Below, piece by piece: positions 40,369 to 52,530 of a stretch of DNA of 64,000 bases. The notes below the pieces were generated by a model, which made no database searches, was not told the DNA's origin, and was given only the letters and a program-made list of their open reading frames with translations. Numbering within the stretch: position 1 is the stretch's first letter; each line of letters begins with the position of its first letter. Made by a program: the position numbers and the translations under genes. Source of the DNA: Thozetella sp. PMI_491 (Eukaryota > Ascomycota > Sordariomycetes > Chaetosphaeriales > Chaetosphaeriaceae); assembly GCA_021432635.1 (NCBI GenBank), contig MU270019.1, forward strand, positions 62,001 to 126,000, written 5' to 3'.

Positions 40369-40833
40369 GTTGGTAAATGGAGAGGGACGTGCCGACAAGT
40401 GATTCTACTTATGGGAAGAATTTCCCTCTGCAGGTATCTGATTAGCCATCTAAGTCGACTTAGATATGTCTGAGGAATGTAGGGATTGGGTGGGTCTAGA
40501 CATTTTAATCATCGTCACGCTATTCGCTATGTCCAGCCAGCCAGCAACCACTACATCATGCGGAGATATCCCGCAAGGTCCCCCACGTCTGATCCCCGTT
40601 TCCCACCAATGTCCACTGGCCACGACAGCACGTGGCGCAAAACTTGGTCCCCCTACCGGAGGCGATACTGGCCCTCAAAAATGGATACACTACAGCACCT
40701 ACCTTGTTCTTCTTCGTGTGAGTCGGGCCTGAGAGCGAGGCATCGCACCAATCACCTGAATGGTGTTAAGGAACAAGGAAGAAGGTATCATGCCGATGCG
40801 TCAAACAAATAGAGGTCCAGTTTTGGTAGACAC
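40369..40833. other. Intergenic, promoter of the PhnZ-like gene
   Basis: Lies between the stop of the PhnY-like gene and the start of the PhnZ-like gene. No coding sequence seen. Confidence 0.4.
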
Positions 40834-41822
40834 TTAAAACACTATCTGGCGGCCAACATCGACACTGAGCATCGGGGAGCCGAATCCATAACGGAGGGCG
40901 CCCTCCTCGTACTTCTCTCCATTCTTGCGCATGTGCGTAGCGGGCCAAAGATTCTTCCGGTCTTCATAGTAGGATCTGTGCAAGTCCCCCTCGCGTTTGC
41001 AGTTGTACGTAGCATATACTGCCTTTCTATGGCCCTCACTGTTGTTCGGGCCACTTCGATGGGCAAGGTACGATCCGAAGATGAGTAGCTGGCCTGTTGC
41101 TATGTTAACCTTTGATGTCTAGGGGTTTATGCCGAGGTATCATAGCTGCGTACCGGCCTTTAGCTCAACTGGCGTCCATTCCTGCGAGTCGACCCAGCTC
41201 GACTGGATACAGTGATCATCCTCATTAATAGGGATGTTCATAGCATGGCTCGCATTGACAACCTCAAGGCCACCGTTCTTAAGATTTGATTCGTCAACTG
41301 CCAGAAGAATGGTTAGATGTTTGACGTCCTTAATATGCGTATACGCCACAGCATCAATATGAGGGGCGAAGCCTCCTGTGAATGTAGCCTAAAGTAAGTT
41401 TCCAGTATTTCAGTTATGTCTTCAGGGTATCGCACCGCTCCCAGCAAGTTTGTAGTTGATCTTTTCCTTGAAAAGGAGCATCGGCTCCTCGGAGAGCTCT
41501 TCTAGTAAGCCGAGAAGCTTTTTCCCCCGAAGAAGCGTGCCGAAGCCATAGTGGCTATCGGCGTAGTTCTCAGTTCGGCAGAGAACTCTTTGACCCTGTG
41601 CGTTTACCTCCTATCCCGTGTCAGCAACCACATAAGAGACGGGGTTTAGATGCGGCGATGATGTACCTCGTATGGCATGAAATCCGCATCGTCGGTTGCC
41701 TTCCAGTCATGCACCTCCTGGGCCCATCCCTGAAGATCTTGGACCTCCTGCTTGGAGAGGAAGTCCCGCACGATCAGGTAGCCGTTCTTCCTAAAGAAGT
41801 CCAGTTGCTCGGGGGTAACCAT
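40834..41822 (-). CDS. PhnY/TmpA-like PhyH-family Fe(II)/2-oxoglutarate dioxygenase
   Basis: Four exons join in phase to about 270 residues from ATG 41822 (MVTPEQLDFFRKNGYLIVRDFLS). Introns follow MPYE, KLAGSG and ELKAG. The iron ligands are H116-x-D118 (GGFAPHIDA) and H196 (YLAHRSGPN), with the 2-oxoglutarate arginine about R207 (EGHRKAVYATYN). KINYKLAGSGGFAPHIDA and AHRSGPNNSEGHRKAVY match the pattern of the phytanoyl-CoA hydroxylase family branch that includes PhnY, which hydroxylates 2-aminoethylphosphonate at C1. On its own the PhyH fold would say little about substrate. The adjacent PhnZ-like gene and Git1-like transporter make phosphonate hydroxylation the best reading. Cytosolic, no signal. 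Confidence 0.78.
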
Positions 41823-42542
41823 CTTGGATTTCTGGAATATACTAGCACGAGGCGATGGGCCTAACTTGACTGCGTATCTACCTCAACGGTCCTCTCACGA
41901 GGTATAAATTAACGAATTTCGGCGCGTGCCCCGAGCCATTGGTCATAAAGATGTTGTCGCCGCTCATCGTTTTGCAGCATATGCGAACCCCACCTCTCCT
42001 CGGAAGGCCGGGCTGACTCCCCACAACCAACCAGGGCCGTTTCGGGCCACATTCCCTGCATGGGGCCCCATCGAGAACAAGCTCAGGGTGCACTACCGGC
42101 ACACGTGGTGGGTGCCCTTCCGTCTTGGCAACGAATGATAGTGCCAAAGCTACCCACACTTGCTGCGGCAACAAGCCCACCCGCCGGCAACATGTCCGGG
42201 AGAGAACGGTAGCGTGTGGCATCTAGAGCAAATTCCAACAACGGGAAGCAACCTAGGTGGACCGAATTGGCCTGAAGGGGCCGCGACAGCGTATCCGCTG
42301 CCATGCATACTACTTTGACGAAGGGTGTCGATTGGGCCCACTGCTGTGGCTCGCTTGTGCAGACCCGAGAAGGTAATTTACGAGCCGCAGGTAGCCATCC
42401 CGGTGTGCTGGAAGTAGCTTTTAGCATTTCGGTTGTACTTAAATAACAACAAAGACCTGGGCGGGGAAATGAGCTACAGCTGCATCTTCTCTTAGCTCAC
42501 GGAGGCTTCTGAAAACTCGACGCTTTGAGAACGCTGCGCAGC
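41823..42542. other. Divergent promoter, PhnY-like gene and Git1-like transporter
   Basis: No gene seen in about 720 bp. The PhnY-like gene (minus) and the transporter (plus) start on either side, an arrangement consistent with shared control. Confidence 0.4.
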
Positions 42543-44212
42543 ATGGCCGAGACTGATCACGACATTGCTAAAGAGACCTCGGTCTCGGGCCCCCATGATG
42601 CTACATGGGAGCCCTCCAAAGACAAACCCACCGAGGCCGGCCTCGACGCGCAGAAAGTGGCGCAAATAACGCGCACGTCCTCCATCATGATGGTGCTAGT
42701 CAGCGGCTTGGCCCTCTTCTCAGATGGCTATAATGCCCAGATCATCGGCTACATGAACCCCCTCTTCAGCGAGCTGTATCCAGATGGCTTCAGTAAGACC
42801 ATCAAGACCCGTCTCTCCAATGCCTATTTGATTGGCGAGATCTTCGGGATGCTCTTCTTCGGCTGGGCCATTGACAGGCTGGGCCGCCGTACCGGAATCG
42901 TGTTTGCGACACTATTCCTGGTGTTCGGTATTGTGCTTGCCACGGCGGCGCACGGAAAGGACAATCTTGGCATGTTCTGGATGATGATTGTCGCCAGAGG
43001 CATTGCTGGCTTCGGAGCCGGAGGCCAGTTTTAACTTCACTTGTCACCTGGGAGCAGCTCACTAACGTACACTAGGCGAATATCCTACCTGCGGGACCGG
43101 CAGTACTGAAGCCTCGGATGAGTCCGACTATGTCCGGCGCCGCCGTGGTGTTCTCGTGGCCGTGGCTACAGATTTCGCAATTGACCTGGGCTTCGTGGTC
43201 GCCGGTATCGTCGCGTTGATTGTGCTGGCAGCCTACAACCAGCAGGTTACCGAGGGTGTGTGGCGTATCAACTTTGGTCTTGGCTTTGTCTTGCCGGTTG
43301 GGCTGCTATTTTTCCGCCTACGCCTTGTAAACTCGACACAATATCGCAAGCACGCTATGCGCGAGCAGATTCCGTATGGTTTGGTGCTGAAACGCTACTG
43401 GAAGCCGATGCTGGGCACCTCGCTGGCCTGGTTTTTCTACGACTTTGTGGTAGGTCCAAACTTCTTTATGGGGGTCTCTGGTTAAACTAAGAACTAATTT
43501 GGAGCAGACGTACCCCTTCGGCATCTTCAGCGATACCATCATCGGCGACCTCAACCCCAACAATACCGTGTTCCAGAATATCGGGTTCGGTACAGTTGTC
43601 AACTGTTTCTATCTTCCCGGTTGCCTTCTTGGTGGCTTCCTAATGGATCGCATTGGACGTAAGCAAACCATGTGCCTTGGATTCGCTGTCTGGGCCGTTA
43701 TGGGATTTGTTATTGGCGGCGCCCTGGACCCCATCCAGAGTGTGCTTCCTCTATTCATTGTCCTCTATGGTATCTTCCAGGCGGCAGGCGAGATGGGCCC
43801 CGGTGTAAGCGATATTTCCTTTAAACATTGTCTAATTTTCTAGCAGTAGCTAACTCTCTAGGTCGCTACCTTCCTGTGTGGCGCCGAATCTTTCCCAACT
43901 CCCTTGAGAGGACACTTCTTGGGTCTTGCGGCTGCTGTCGGTAAGGCCGGGGCCGCTATTGGCACTCAAGTGTTCACGCCCATCCAAGACTCATTTGACG
44001 ATACCCAAAAGGGCGTCCAGGCGGTCTTTCTCATCGGCGCAGCCTTCTCAGTGATGGGTGGCTTGGTCGCCTGGTTTTTGATCCCGGATCGGGAGCGAGA
44101 TCTTGAGAACGAGGACACTCGATTCCGGGCATATCTCAACGAGAATGGATACACTGGTGCCTTCGGAGACTCGCTCGAAGAAGAGGTCAAGACAACTAAC
44201 TTTAGGGCTTAG
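42543..44212 (+). CDS. MFS transporter, Git1-like (glycerophosphodiester/organophosphate:H+ symporter)
   Basis: Four exons from ATG 42543: to 43023, 43076-43449, 43508-43804 and 43862-44212. The protein has about 520 residues and twelve helices. Family marks are SDGYNAQIIGYMNPLFSELYP, GRRTGIVFAT in loop 2-3, GFGAGGEYPTCGTGSTEASDES, FYDFVTYPFGIFSDTI and DRIGRKQTMCLGF. These match the phosphate/glycerophosphoinositol (PHS, Git1) group of proton symporters. The first intron uses a GC donor: a GT donor nearby would destroy the conserved GEYP motif, whereas GC at 43024 restores it. It is divergent from the PhnY-like gene across 720 bp. The likely role is uptake of a phosphonate or organophosphate to feed the two oxygenases, although glycerophosphoinositol is the known substrate of family members. 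Confidence 0.85.
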
Positions 44213-44526
44213 TTCAGGTGTCATTAGAGCCTGACGTGAGTTGTTTGGGAAACTATATGATAATATTGAGAGCTCTTTAAGCTATAGAACTCTTACAAAG
44301 CCTTCGGTTACTGAAAGCCAATAGGAACGTTGAATCTAGCAGCAATCTAAGATACAAGGCTATCTTTTGGTTTTACAAGGATAGAAGACTTTCCGCGTAA
44401 GTCTGCCAATGTTCTCTGCCTTAGCAAGCAAGACAACATTTTCAATAGCCAAATTTCAGGAAAGTCTATATTAGTCTGTCACAAAACCTATGAGACGTAA
44501 AATGAGATCGTCGCTTAGATAGACAC
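44213..44526. other. Intergenic between convergent genes
   Basis: No gene seen. AT-rich 3' ends of the transporter and of the glycosyltransferase gene. Confidence 0.4.
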
Positions 44527-46238
44527 TTAGCAGTTCAAAAAGCCTAGCACTTCTGCGGCAGCCTTCTCTCGGCCAGCCTCCTCAGGATGCCGTGCTGCCA
44601 AGTCCTTAGCCCTTTGAAGGATCGATTCCGCCTCCGGACCGAAGAGAATTTCCTCAAGAACAGAAGATAGTTCTTCTTGCTTCCATCGCGGCTTGGCCAT
44701 TTGGTTCGCCCACTTTCCAATTCCTAGCAGCTCAACGCGGTTGGCAAAGTCATAGCAGTCGGACCACGCAGGAAGTAGCGCCTGTGGAACGCCAGTGCTG
44801 CCCGAATGTATGCGTCAGTGTCTTCGTACGCCCAATTTGAATAGATTGGACAAAAGCTTACCATAATGCCTCGTAAAACGAGTTCGCCCCGCCATGATTG
44901 ATGGAGCAGATGACATGTCCAGATTCGAGCACCGATTTTGGTTCCGCGTTAACCCAATCTGTAATTCGCACTCTGTCGACGGCCAACTCGTGTTGAAGAA
45001 CGTCAACTACAATTTGCCATTGCCCCTCATACACATCCCTTGCTGGCTTCGCTCCGTCTGCTCCCGGCTTCCGTCCAATTTTCCAGAGTATTTGTAATGG
45101 TTTGGCTCCATCCCTTTCAAATGCGCCAGCCTGGTCTAATACTGATTTGAAGGCAAGCGCCATCTCACGTGCTTCTGCTGGGTCGGCCTTAAGATGCGTG
45201 CCCAAGTTCACGTACACTGTGCGCCCATGGCCGAGCCAATCATACAGCGCAGGGTCCACGCTCCTTATCGGTGCCACGGCTCTAACTATAGGACCGCACG
45301 GTGTGACGTGGGGTGGCAAGACAGCAAAGGGATAGTCAATATCTGGGCTAATAGCGACAAGTATTCGAAGGCCTGGTGGCGGAGCCTTCAGCACGCCCAT
45401 CTCCATAGCAGTCATGAGGGAAATGGATGGGTCGTCCACTTCCTCACGGAGAAGCTGGGTCGTTTTCTTCATGCCGGGATCTGTCAAAACTGCGTATGCA
45501 GCTACCAAGTTGAGGAAGATGTTGCGCGGTATCAGGCTCCACGGCAACGGGAATGGCATAGCGGAGCAGGTGCTAAGACGCGTATTAGGATACTGGGGCA
45601 CATTCGTTTCGCTTTCCGCGGGCGGGCCGTTGGGCTCGGAGTTCTTTGGTATTGCACCATGAAACTTACAGGGGATATTTCCAGAGCATCGCCAAACCCG
45701 GCTGCAGGGGAAGCGCGAAGTCTTTGAGCGTATTTGGGGCAAGGACCATCCACTTGAGCTTCATGTGATGGCAGAGCGTGAGACCCGGTGTGAAGAGTGG
45801 CTCAAGCACTATGAGATCGGGCTTGACTTCTTCCAGGACTCGCTCCGACTCATGGTAGATGGCGGTGAATTCGGCTGGGCGCCAGGGAAGCATCACAGAT
45901 GGAATCAGGGAGACGCATTTGGCCGAGTTCAACAATCCCGGGGTTAGGTCGTTAGCTGGGGCTATCCCGATTTCGGGACGGAACGATGCGGGCCCCCAAC
46001 TGGTTCCTTCGATTTGGTGAAAAATAAACGACTTTACCGCCGAGCTGCGCGACATGCTAGCCGTTGCGAAATCCGACGCCGCCTGGACTGCATCCCGGAG
46101 CGGCTGAAAAGAGGCAATGTGAATTTGGACGTCCGGTGCGGCGACGGCCAGGGAGTGAGCAGTAGCGAGCACTACATTGGCCTGGCCATAGTCGCTGTTG
46201 GTGAAAAAGAGAACGCTCTTGCCAGCGTTCATTATCAT
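44527..46238 (-). CDS. UDP-glycosyltransferase (GT1-type)
   Basis: Three exons. The first (46238-~45667) reads MNAGKSVLFFTNSDYGQANVVLATAHSL. An intron leads to SAMPFPLPWSLIPRNIFLNLV, and a second intron near 44,860 leads to GVPQALLPAWSDCYDFANRVELLGIG, ending at TAA 44527-44529. The C-terminal domain has the nucleotide-sugar pattern RTVYVNLGTHLK ... ITDWVNAEPKSVL ... INHGGANSFYEAL ... GVPQALLPAWSDCYDFA, a GT1 signature. The family transfers a sugar from a UDP donor to small hydrophobic acceptors such as secondary metabolites or sterols. No membrane segment is seen. The acceptor is unknown; the adjacent ERG2 might hint at sterols but is more likely coincidence. Confidence 0.82.
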
Positions 46239-46654
46239 TTCGTTTTACTTGATAAATGGTGTCTATGTTGCTCCGAAAGAATAGTGTCGAAGAAGTGGGA
46301 TTAAGTGAGTGTATTTAAACTACGTTTCGCAGCGCATCAAGCATAGGATGGCTTCGACATCAATACAAGTCACCCGGCGATGTGTCTCGGTCGCCGCATA
46401 AGCTGACAAAAGAGTCAATAATGCGTCCTGGTGTCGGCATTGGCGAATTATGCAGCTAGAGGAAAACACCCCTGACAATGGCCTCTCGGTAGGTCCTATC
46501 GCTACAAGTCCAGCTGGACTAGCCCCAATTAAGTAATTTTTTGCGTTGCCACAAGGGAAACTTGGCCATTTTTGCGCAACCACCCAAATGTTGCCTAGCA
46601 TCCCATTCCAGTCGAATACGGAGCGTACATATAGGCAGCTGCTGACTGCCCCAA
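46239..46654. other. Intergenic
   Basis: No gene seen; promoter of the glycosyltransferase and 3' end of ERG2. Confidence 0.4.
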
Positions 46655-47486
46655 TCAGAGTTTCCCCTTCAGCGCATTCTTGAGCATCTCGCGCCCGGTA
46701 ACGATTGCAGTGCGCCACATCGTCGGGAAGTCGAGCGTACTTGTGAAACCGTCTGCGAAGCCGAAGAACAGCATTGGGGGGATCCATCCTCGAGAATATT
46801 CCAGCGCAAAGCCCGCCTCGGGCAGCCTGTACTGCTTGACGGTGCCGCGGCTAAGATGATGCACACTCCCCGGCGGGTATACCTCGGGCTCGAACTTTCC
46901 TGGCACAAAAGCGAGTTCTGTGCCCTGCAGCATGTGGAAGTAGTTGTCCACCATGTACCTCCCAGAGTGTCCTTCTGTTCCCGTTGCGGAGCCTAATAAC
47001 CGCAGTCACGTTAGAACCCGAAGAGATGTATTGTATGGTAAGATCGGATCGAAGGAAAGGGAGGACAGACCGAAAATGATCACGTATTCGGTGAGGCCTG
47101 CGAGCTATGTCAGATGCCGAAAAAGCAAATATTTGGGATTGAACCGCGTCTAGGAGAGTCATACTAGCGTGGATGATGTACATGGCGCCCATGGCACCAC
47201 CGGCGTTGTTGAACATCCATTCCTCGTCGTGATTAACGTAGCGCTTGGTGGCCGCTCGCTCTCCGAGCTCGTCAACAATAAAGTCTACCATTGCTCGGGT
47301 GTTGTTGCCGTGGGCTTGGATGCTTCGCTTGGCCAGATCGTGCAAGTGGTCGAGCTCAAAGACATAGAATGACTTGAGATTCCGATCCAGGAGGTAAAAC
47401 ACAGGCATCAAAAGCCCCAGCAACAGGGCCACCAGTGTAAGGCGGCCGCTGAGCGCCGAGGAAGAGGAGGAGGATTTGCGAGGCAT
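46655..47486 (-). CDS. ERG2: C-8 sterol isomerase
   Basis: Start at ATG 47486 (MPRKSSSSSS). Exons 47486-47166, 47097-47071 (only 27 bp) and 46992-46655 join in phase to about 228 residues. An N-terminal membrane anchor (LTLVALLLGLLMPVFYLL) is followed by [96 protein letters not shown] and ALEYSRGWIPPMLFFGFADGFTSTLDFPT. This is the near-complete signature of fungal ERG2 and sigma-1-receptor-related proteins. It moves the C8-C9 double bond of fecosterol to C7-C8 in ergosterol synthesis, in the ER. It is intact and single-function; its microexon explains why the ORF breaks near 47,170. Confidence 0.95.
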
Positions 47487-49222
47487 CGCGAAGGGCCGTA
47501 GCGCGGGCAGGCTCTGGTGTATCTGCGAATCGCGATCTTGAAGCTGGGCTGGAGAAGGAGGGAAAGGCGTGAAGGAAAAGTAGAACAGCAATTCGTCGGC
47601 CCTGCGGTCTGGATGGTTTTAATGTTGAGTCCGGCTTCTAGTTAGCTAATTGGTGATTGGTAATTGGTACGTACCTTACCTACCTTGCCTTCCCTTCGGA
47701 GGCAATTGCCTAGAGCTTGGCAGTGGAGCTTCGAGGTGGTCTAGTAAAAAGTTGAGCCAATAGGAGGCTGTGCATTCCTCGTACCCGACCGGCAGCCGCG
47801 GGGCGGGAAACTGCGCTCCCGGAAGCCCAAAATCAGGCCATGGCCTTTAAGAGCAACTCGATTGCCGTGCCATCCACTCTGGCGGCCGCTTCCCAGCGTA
47901 CATGAAGATGGGCAGGCCAGTTGCTTCTTCTCTAGACACAGCCTCAACATAGAATGGGCCCACACAGTCCCTCTAATAGCGTCCTCGGCCTTTTCAGTGT
48001 CTTCGGCGTCTTCAGCACACTGCTTGTGTACCAAGCCAAAAGGCACCACCACCAGCTACGATTGTCTGATATTAGTGCCTCCACAACGCGTGCTTTTGCG
48101 CTTAGTTGCACTGGCTAGCGAAAGTTCCAGGTCACTGATTAACCTTCACTTCCACCCGCAGAAAGTGTAGCAGGCGTGGGCGGTCCCCAAAGTAACCCCT
48201 AACAGCCCTACCCGCTTCGCTGTGGCTAATGACCGCGGAGTTTCGGAGCGTAGCGCACCCTGCGGGGCTAACCAAGCATATGTCTAACCCTACGCCTTAC
48301 CCGAGGGGTGAAGCGTACAGTGGGAGGCCTTCTCACGCCATGGGCATGTGCCTGGTGCAGCTAGCACAGCGGGCATCCCCTACTTCCTACAGGATAGTGC
48401 TATTTAGCGAGATGAAAACTTGAAATTTATACTTCCCAGAGACTGAATCCTCTGCAATCTACGGCCCAAGCAGGATGCACTAATAACCTCTTTAAGGCAA
48501 AAATTACCCCAACACAACAATGAATTAGAGGGCAAAACTTCTCTCAACAAAGGCCGATCAACTCGGCGGGAGATCTGAGCCATCTTGAGGCAAGTGGTTG
48601 AACGGCTTGGGGTATTGCAAAGCCGAGGACTAGAGGGAATCGTCTCAACTTAGGCAGAGCCCTATGGACTCATGCATACTTGAGAGGGTCCTCTTTATCA
48701 CTGCTTTAGCACTACATCATTAGGGAATAAACGCAACATAACTACCGTGTTAACAATCGCAGGCCCAGCGCCCTTGCTCCCTCCCTCAACTAGAACCAGA
48801 ACTATTACGTGCATTGGAAAGTGTGTTTAATGAGCTGATGAGATCAAAATCCTAGAGCCTTTGATCGATAGCTTCAACTGGGAGTTTTGTTCTCGCAACA
48901 ACAATGACTGAATATGTTGTGGCATTAGCGTCGTCCGAGCCTCTCCTACGACGCTTTCACTGACTCGCACAGGAACTTGAGAGGCATGTGCTAATTGTAA
49001 GCGCGCACTGTCCGGGATATTTCAACAGCCGACACCGCCGGTTCTGGCCGGACTAGACGCTAGACCAAAAGGGAGGCATTGGTGCGGAGAAGCCGGGCTC
49101 CCGTCAACATCAACCACCTCAACAAAGAGCCGAGCACAGCAATAACCCGGATCCCCGCCTCCGTGCTAAATAATGTTTTCCGCAAGAAGAATCATCAGTC
49201 GGTAGCTGCATAGGGAAATAAC
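47487..49222. other. Long intergenic region
   Basis: About 1.7 kb between the divergent ERG2 and Zn2Cys6 regulator genes. Only short frames with no motifs; no repeat or RNA gene recognised. Confidence 0.4.
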
Positions 49223-51685
49223 ATGGCGTCTACTGGACAGGAAGCGAGAAGCGGTAGCCGTGGCCATTTGGGCTCAGTTGCGTGTGAGGCATGTCGAAGG
49301 CTCAAGGTTAGTCTTCGGACCCTTTAGAGAACTTTTTTCTTCTCCCTGAGGCGACAACAAGGCGATTAACTAGTCTACATAGATGAGATGCGTGAGGTCA
49401 CAGCAACAACGAGCCGGGGACAATAGTCCTGATATCAGCACCCAAGGTACTTGCGACCGCTGTGCACGTAAGGGCCGGACCTGCATCACCCCAAAGGCTG
49501 GCCAGCCAGGACGTAAACCCGGTGTGGGGCCACTTCGAGGCGTCAACAAGGCCTTGCGCATCCTCCGATCTGAGCTCCAAAAAGCCCACAGTCTCGAAGA
49601 GAATGGCTCGCCCATCCTTGGAGGCGAATTCGCAAGGCTTCTGCGTCAAGTAGAGGGCACGATCGCTCTAGAGTCCGACAATGCGGGTATGAGCACATCC
49701 GCCTCCGGTGGCTCCGATCCAAATCCGTCTCGACCAAGACCTACCGCTACGGACCCGGGTCAATCCACTATTCCACCGCCGGCCACAGTTAATTCGCTTC
49801 CATTGTCAACTGTGCTGCTGGAACCGCCTTCCCAGCACTCACGTACATCGCCTACCAGCGGTGAGCAACACATGAGCAACCCCATCGCGCTATTAGTACA
49901 AGCGTCCGAGGAGTCACAATCAACTCAACGCATAGTCGATGGAGACGACACTGGGCTACGCAACACCACCAACCTAGCATGCGCGCTTCTTCGCCGTCCA
50001 GGCTACGTCTCGCTAGGACTCAACCTTCGCCGCGATATCCTCGAAGAAGGACTAGATTCTCTCTTTACCCACGCCAGTCAATCACGCAATATTCCCACCC
50101 TCTTCGCTTCATCAAGTAGCAGCAGCCAAGCACGCGATCTCGGTCCCAATCTCGACCCTGTTAACCTCGGGCTGGTGTCTATGGACGAGGTTTGCCGCTT
50201 GTTCGCGATGTGAGTATTTGGATAGCATTGCTCTCCATTATCTGCCGTTACCATTCACACCAGGGAGCTGACTGAGCGTCTGGAAGCTACTTCGAACGCC
50301 TACACCCCTTCAATGCCATTCTCGACCCAATTCTCCACACCCCTGATTTTGTGCGTTCGCGTTCCGCACTCCTCTTCACTTGGATACTTGCACTTGCCGC
50401 ACCCTTCGAGACCGACTCCTCCATGGTAGCAAAGAGACTCGTGTACCACGGAAATAAGCTCTCAAGATATGTTTACTCTCAAGGACTGAGGTCTATCGAG
50501 ATCATTCAAGGATACTACATCTCCCTCATATCGGACCGCCCCATCGATCAGTCCTTCCAAGAAACGTCTTGGATGTACAAGGCTTTTGCCTTTGGTATGG
50601 CAGCAGAGCTCGGGCTGCACCGGCCTTGGAATGACCAAGCTCAAGCGCAAGGAGAGAAAGAGGACGAACTCAGAGACCGAATTGCAAGGAGTGAGCAGCG
50701 CACATGGCTTAGGATGCTAACCTGGGAACGTGCACAAGAGGCTGCCCTTGGGAGGATGAAGCCGATTCTCCAAGGAGACTTGTCCTTTATCCAGCTCGAC
50801 TCCTGGTGGATGCATCCCTTGGCCGACGCCCAAGACCGGAATGCTTGCGCAACCTTGCACTTCCGGAACCTCTTGGCTCTCATCTACGAAGAGGTAAGGC
50901 GAAAAATGTCGAGCGACGAGCCGCGTGAGAACCTGCACTGGGTCAAGAACTATGTCGACTCGGTTCTGGAACCCTGGCGAGCCAGTTGGCTGCCCGACGT
51001 GGGGGAGGCTTATGATTTATCAGATGCTTTCTTGAGCATTGTCTTCATGTATGGCCGGTTATGGACCTTGTCATTCGCCCTAAGTGGGCCCCAGAATGCT
51101 CATCTCGAATATTTAGAGGTTCGCACGACCATGGAAGACTGTTTTGAGGCGGCAATCCGTTGCTGCGAGGAGTCTCTTGGCTTCCTTGATCGCATTGGGG
51201 AGCCGCTCTACTGTATGAACACCCCAGTATGGGTCATGATTTCGTACGCCGGGGTTCTCTCGATGAAGCTGTTTCAGTTTCTATATGGGGCTAGAGAAGG
51301 GAATAACGTTGAAGTCGTGGCTCTCGTCACCCAGGTGGCACTTCAGCTAGAGCGCGCTGGGAATACTCCAGCCCACCGTCTTGGAGTCTCCGCCATATTT
51401 GGACAACAACTCTTCTTAACTCTTAGGTCATACGCTTCTTCGCTGGGAGGCCTGGCCATGGGATCAAGACAGACTACGCAGAGACAGGATGATAGGGGTG
51501 CCGCCGCTGCATACCAGGATCCTGCATCGAGAGACGGCAGAAGTCCTGCCGTCGTGCTAGACGAAATGCCGTGGCCCATCGCTCCTCCTGCTAGCACCGT
51601 TGATCCCTTCTTAATGACGCCTCTATTTCCGGATGAAGAGACTTTTCCACTAGATGAGTCTCTTTGGCAACTTTTTTGGAAGTAA
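49223..51685 (+). CDS. Zn2Cys6 transcription factor
   Basis: Start ATG 49223 (MASTGQEARSG). Introns at 49307-49382 and 50210-50286 join RRLK/MRC and RLFA/IYFERLHPFNAILDP in phase. The zinc cluster has C21, C24 and C31 (CEACRRLKMRC), then C52, C55 and C62 (CDRCARKGRTC). The loop between the third and fourth cysteines is about 20 residues, longer than usual. The middle domain shows LFAIYFERLHPFNAILDPIL, FTWILALAAPF and GLHRPWNDQ, typical of the fungal-specific regulatory domain. The C-terminus is acidic and hydrophobic (DPFLMTPLFPDEETFPLDESLWQLFW), a likely activation tail. Target genes cannot be inferred; the oxidoreductase downstream is one candidate. Confidence 0.82.
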
Positions 51686-52530
51686 ACTCACCGGGCTTTG
51701 CTATACCGAGACTATTGGAAACACCCTTTGACAAGGATCATCAGCAAGGGCACTGTCGGACCGGCGCCTTTTAAATTTAGGTAGCTTAGCGGCCCAATAG
51801 AGGGCTCCCTCCTTCTTTTGTAACCACTGGGGCTACTGAATGTATACGTTAGGTTACAAACTCGACTATTGACTCGTTCCTCCCTCACCTTGCCCGGGAT
51901 ACATGGCCCAGAGAGTTTATCCTGATTGCACGCAGAATGGAGAGGGCCACAATGAGAAAAATATTGACATGGGGACCAAGGTAGTGTCGATTTAATACAA
52001 CGCACAGTGTATGCAGCTTCTGTATCTGTTGCTTTATCTGGGGCAACATCCGGGGCATTTTTTGAACGAGCCAGTCCCATGGGGAGTCAGACTGGAGTGG
52101 ACGTGAGGTGTACGTCCCTAAACATCTCAAAGTGGTTTTATGGTGGCCTTCTCGTTTTAATGCGACCAGGAAATGAGGCGATGGCAAGTCTAGACCGAGG
52201 GTTATAAGCAAGCGTACTGCAAAGTGGCTGGACAGGCAAGTTGCTGGCAGACCTAACGGGGCGGTTGCCTAGGTGGATACTGGCCCGGTCAAGTGTAACG
52301 CCACCCTCCGGAGCCGGTGGGTTACGAAACGTCCGGTCCGGACACAGACTGTAGGTGCGGCACCACGATTGAATGAAGAATGGACGCGTTGAAGAGGGCA
52401 TCGATCATGGACAAATATATAAAAACCCCGCACGCAGCGCGAATGCGTCCTCATATTTGACTTGCTCAACTTGGGATACGTCTGCACACTATTTCTATCA
52501 AGTAACCAAAATCGTTGCCAAAAACTATCG
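51686..52530. other. Intergenic
   Basis: About 840 bp without a supported gene; contains the promoter of the oxidoreductase. Confidence 0.4.

Noticed and set aside
47487-49222. tRNA or other RNA gene in the long intergenic region
   Set aside because: No cloverleaf with matching A and B box elements could be found by eye; the same holds for other intergenic stretches.
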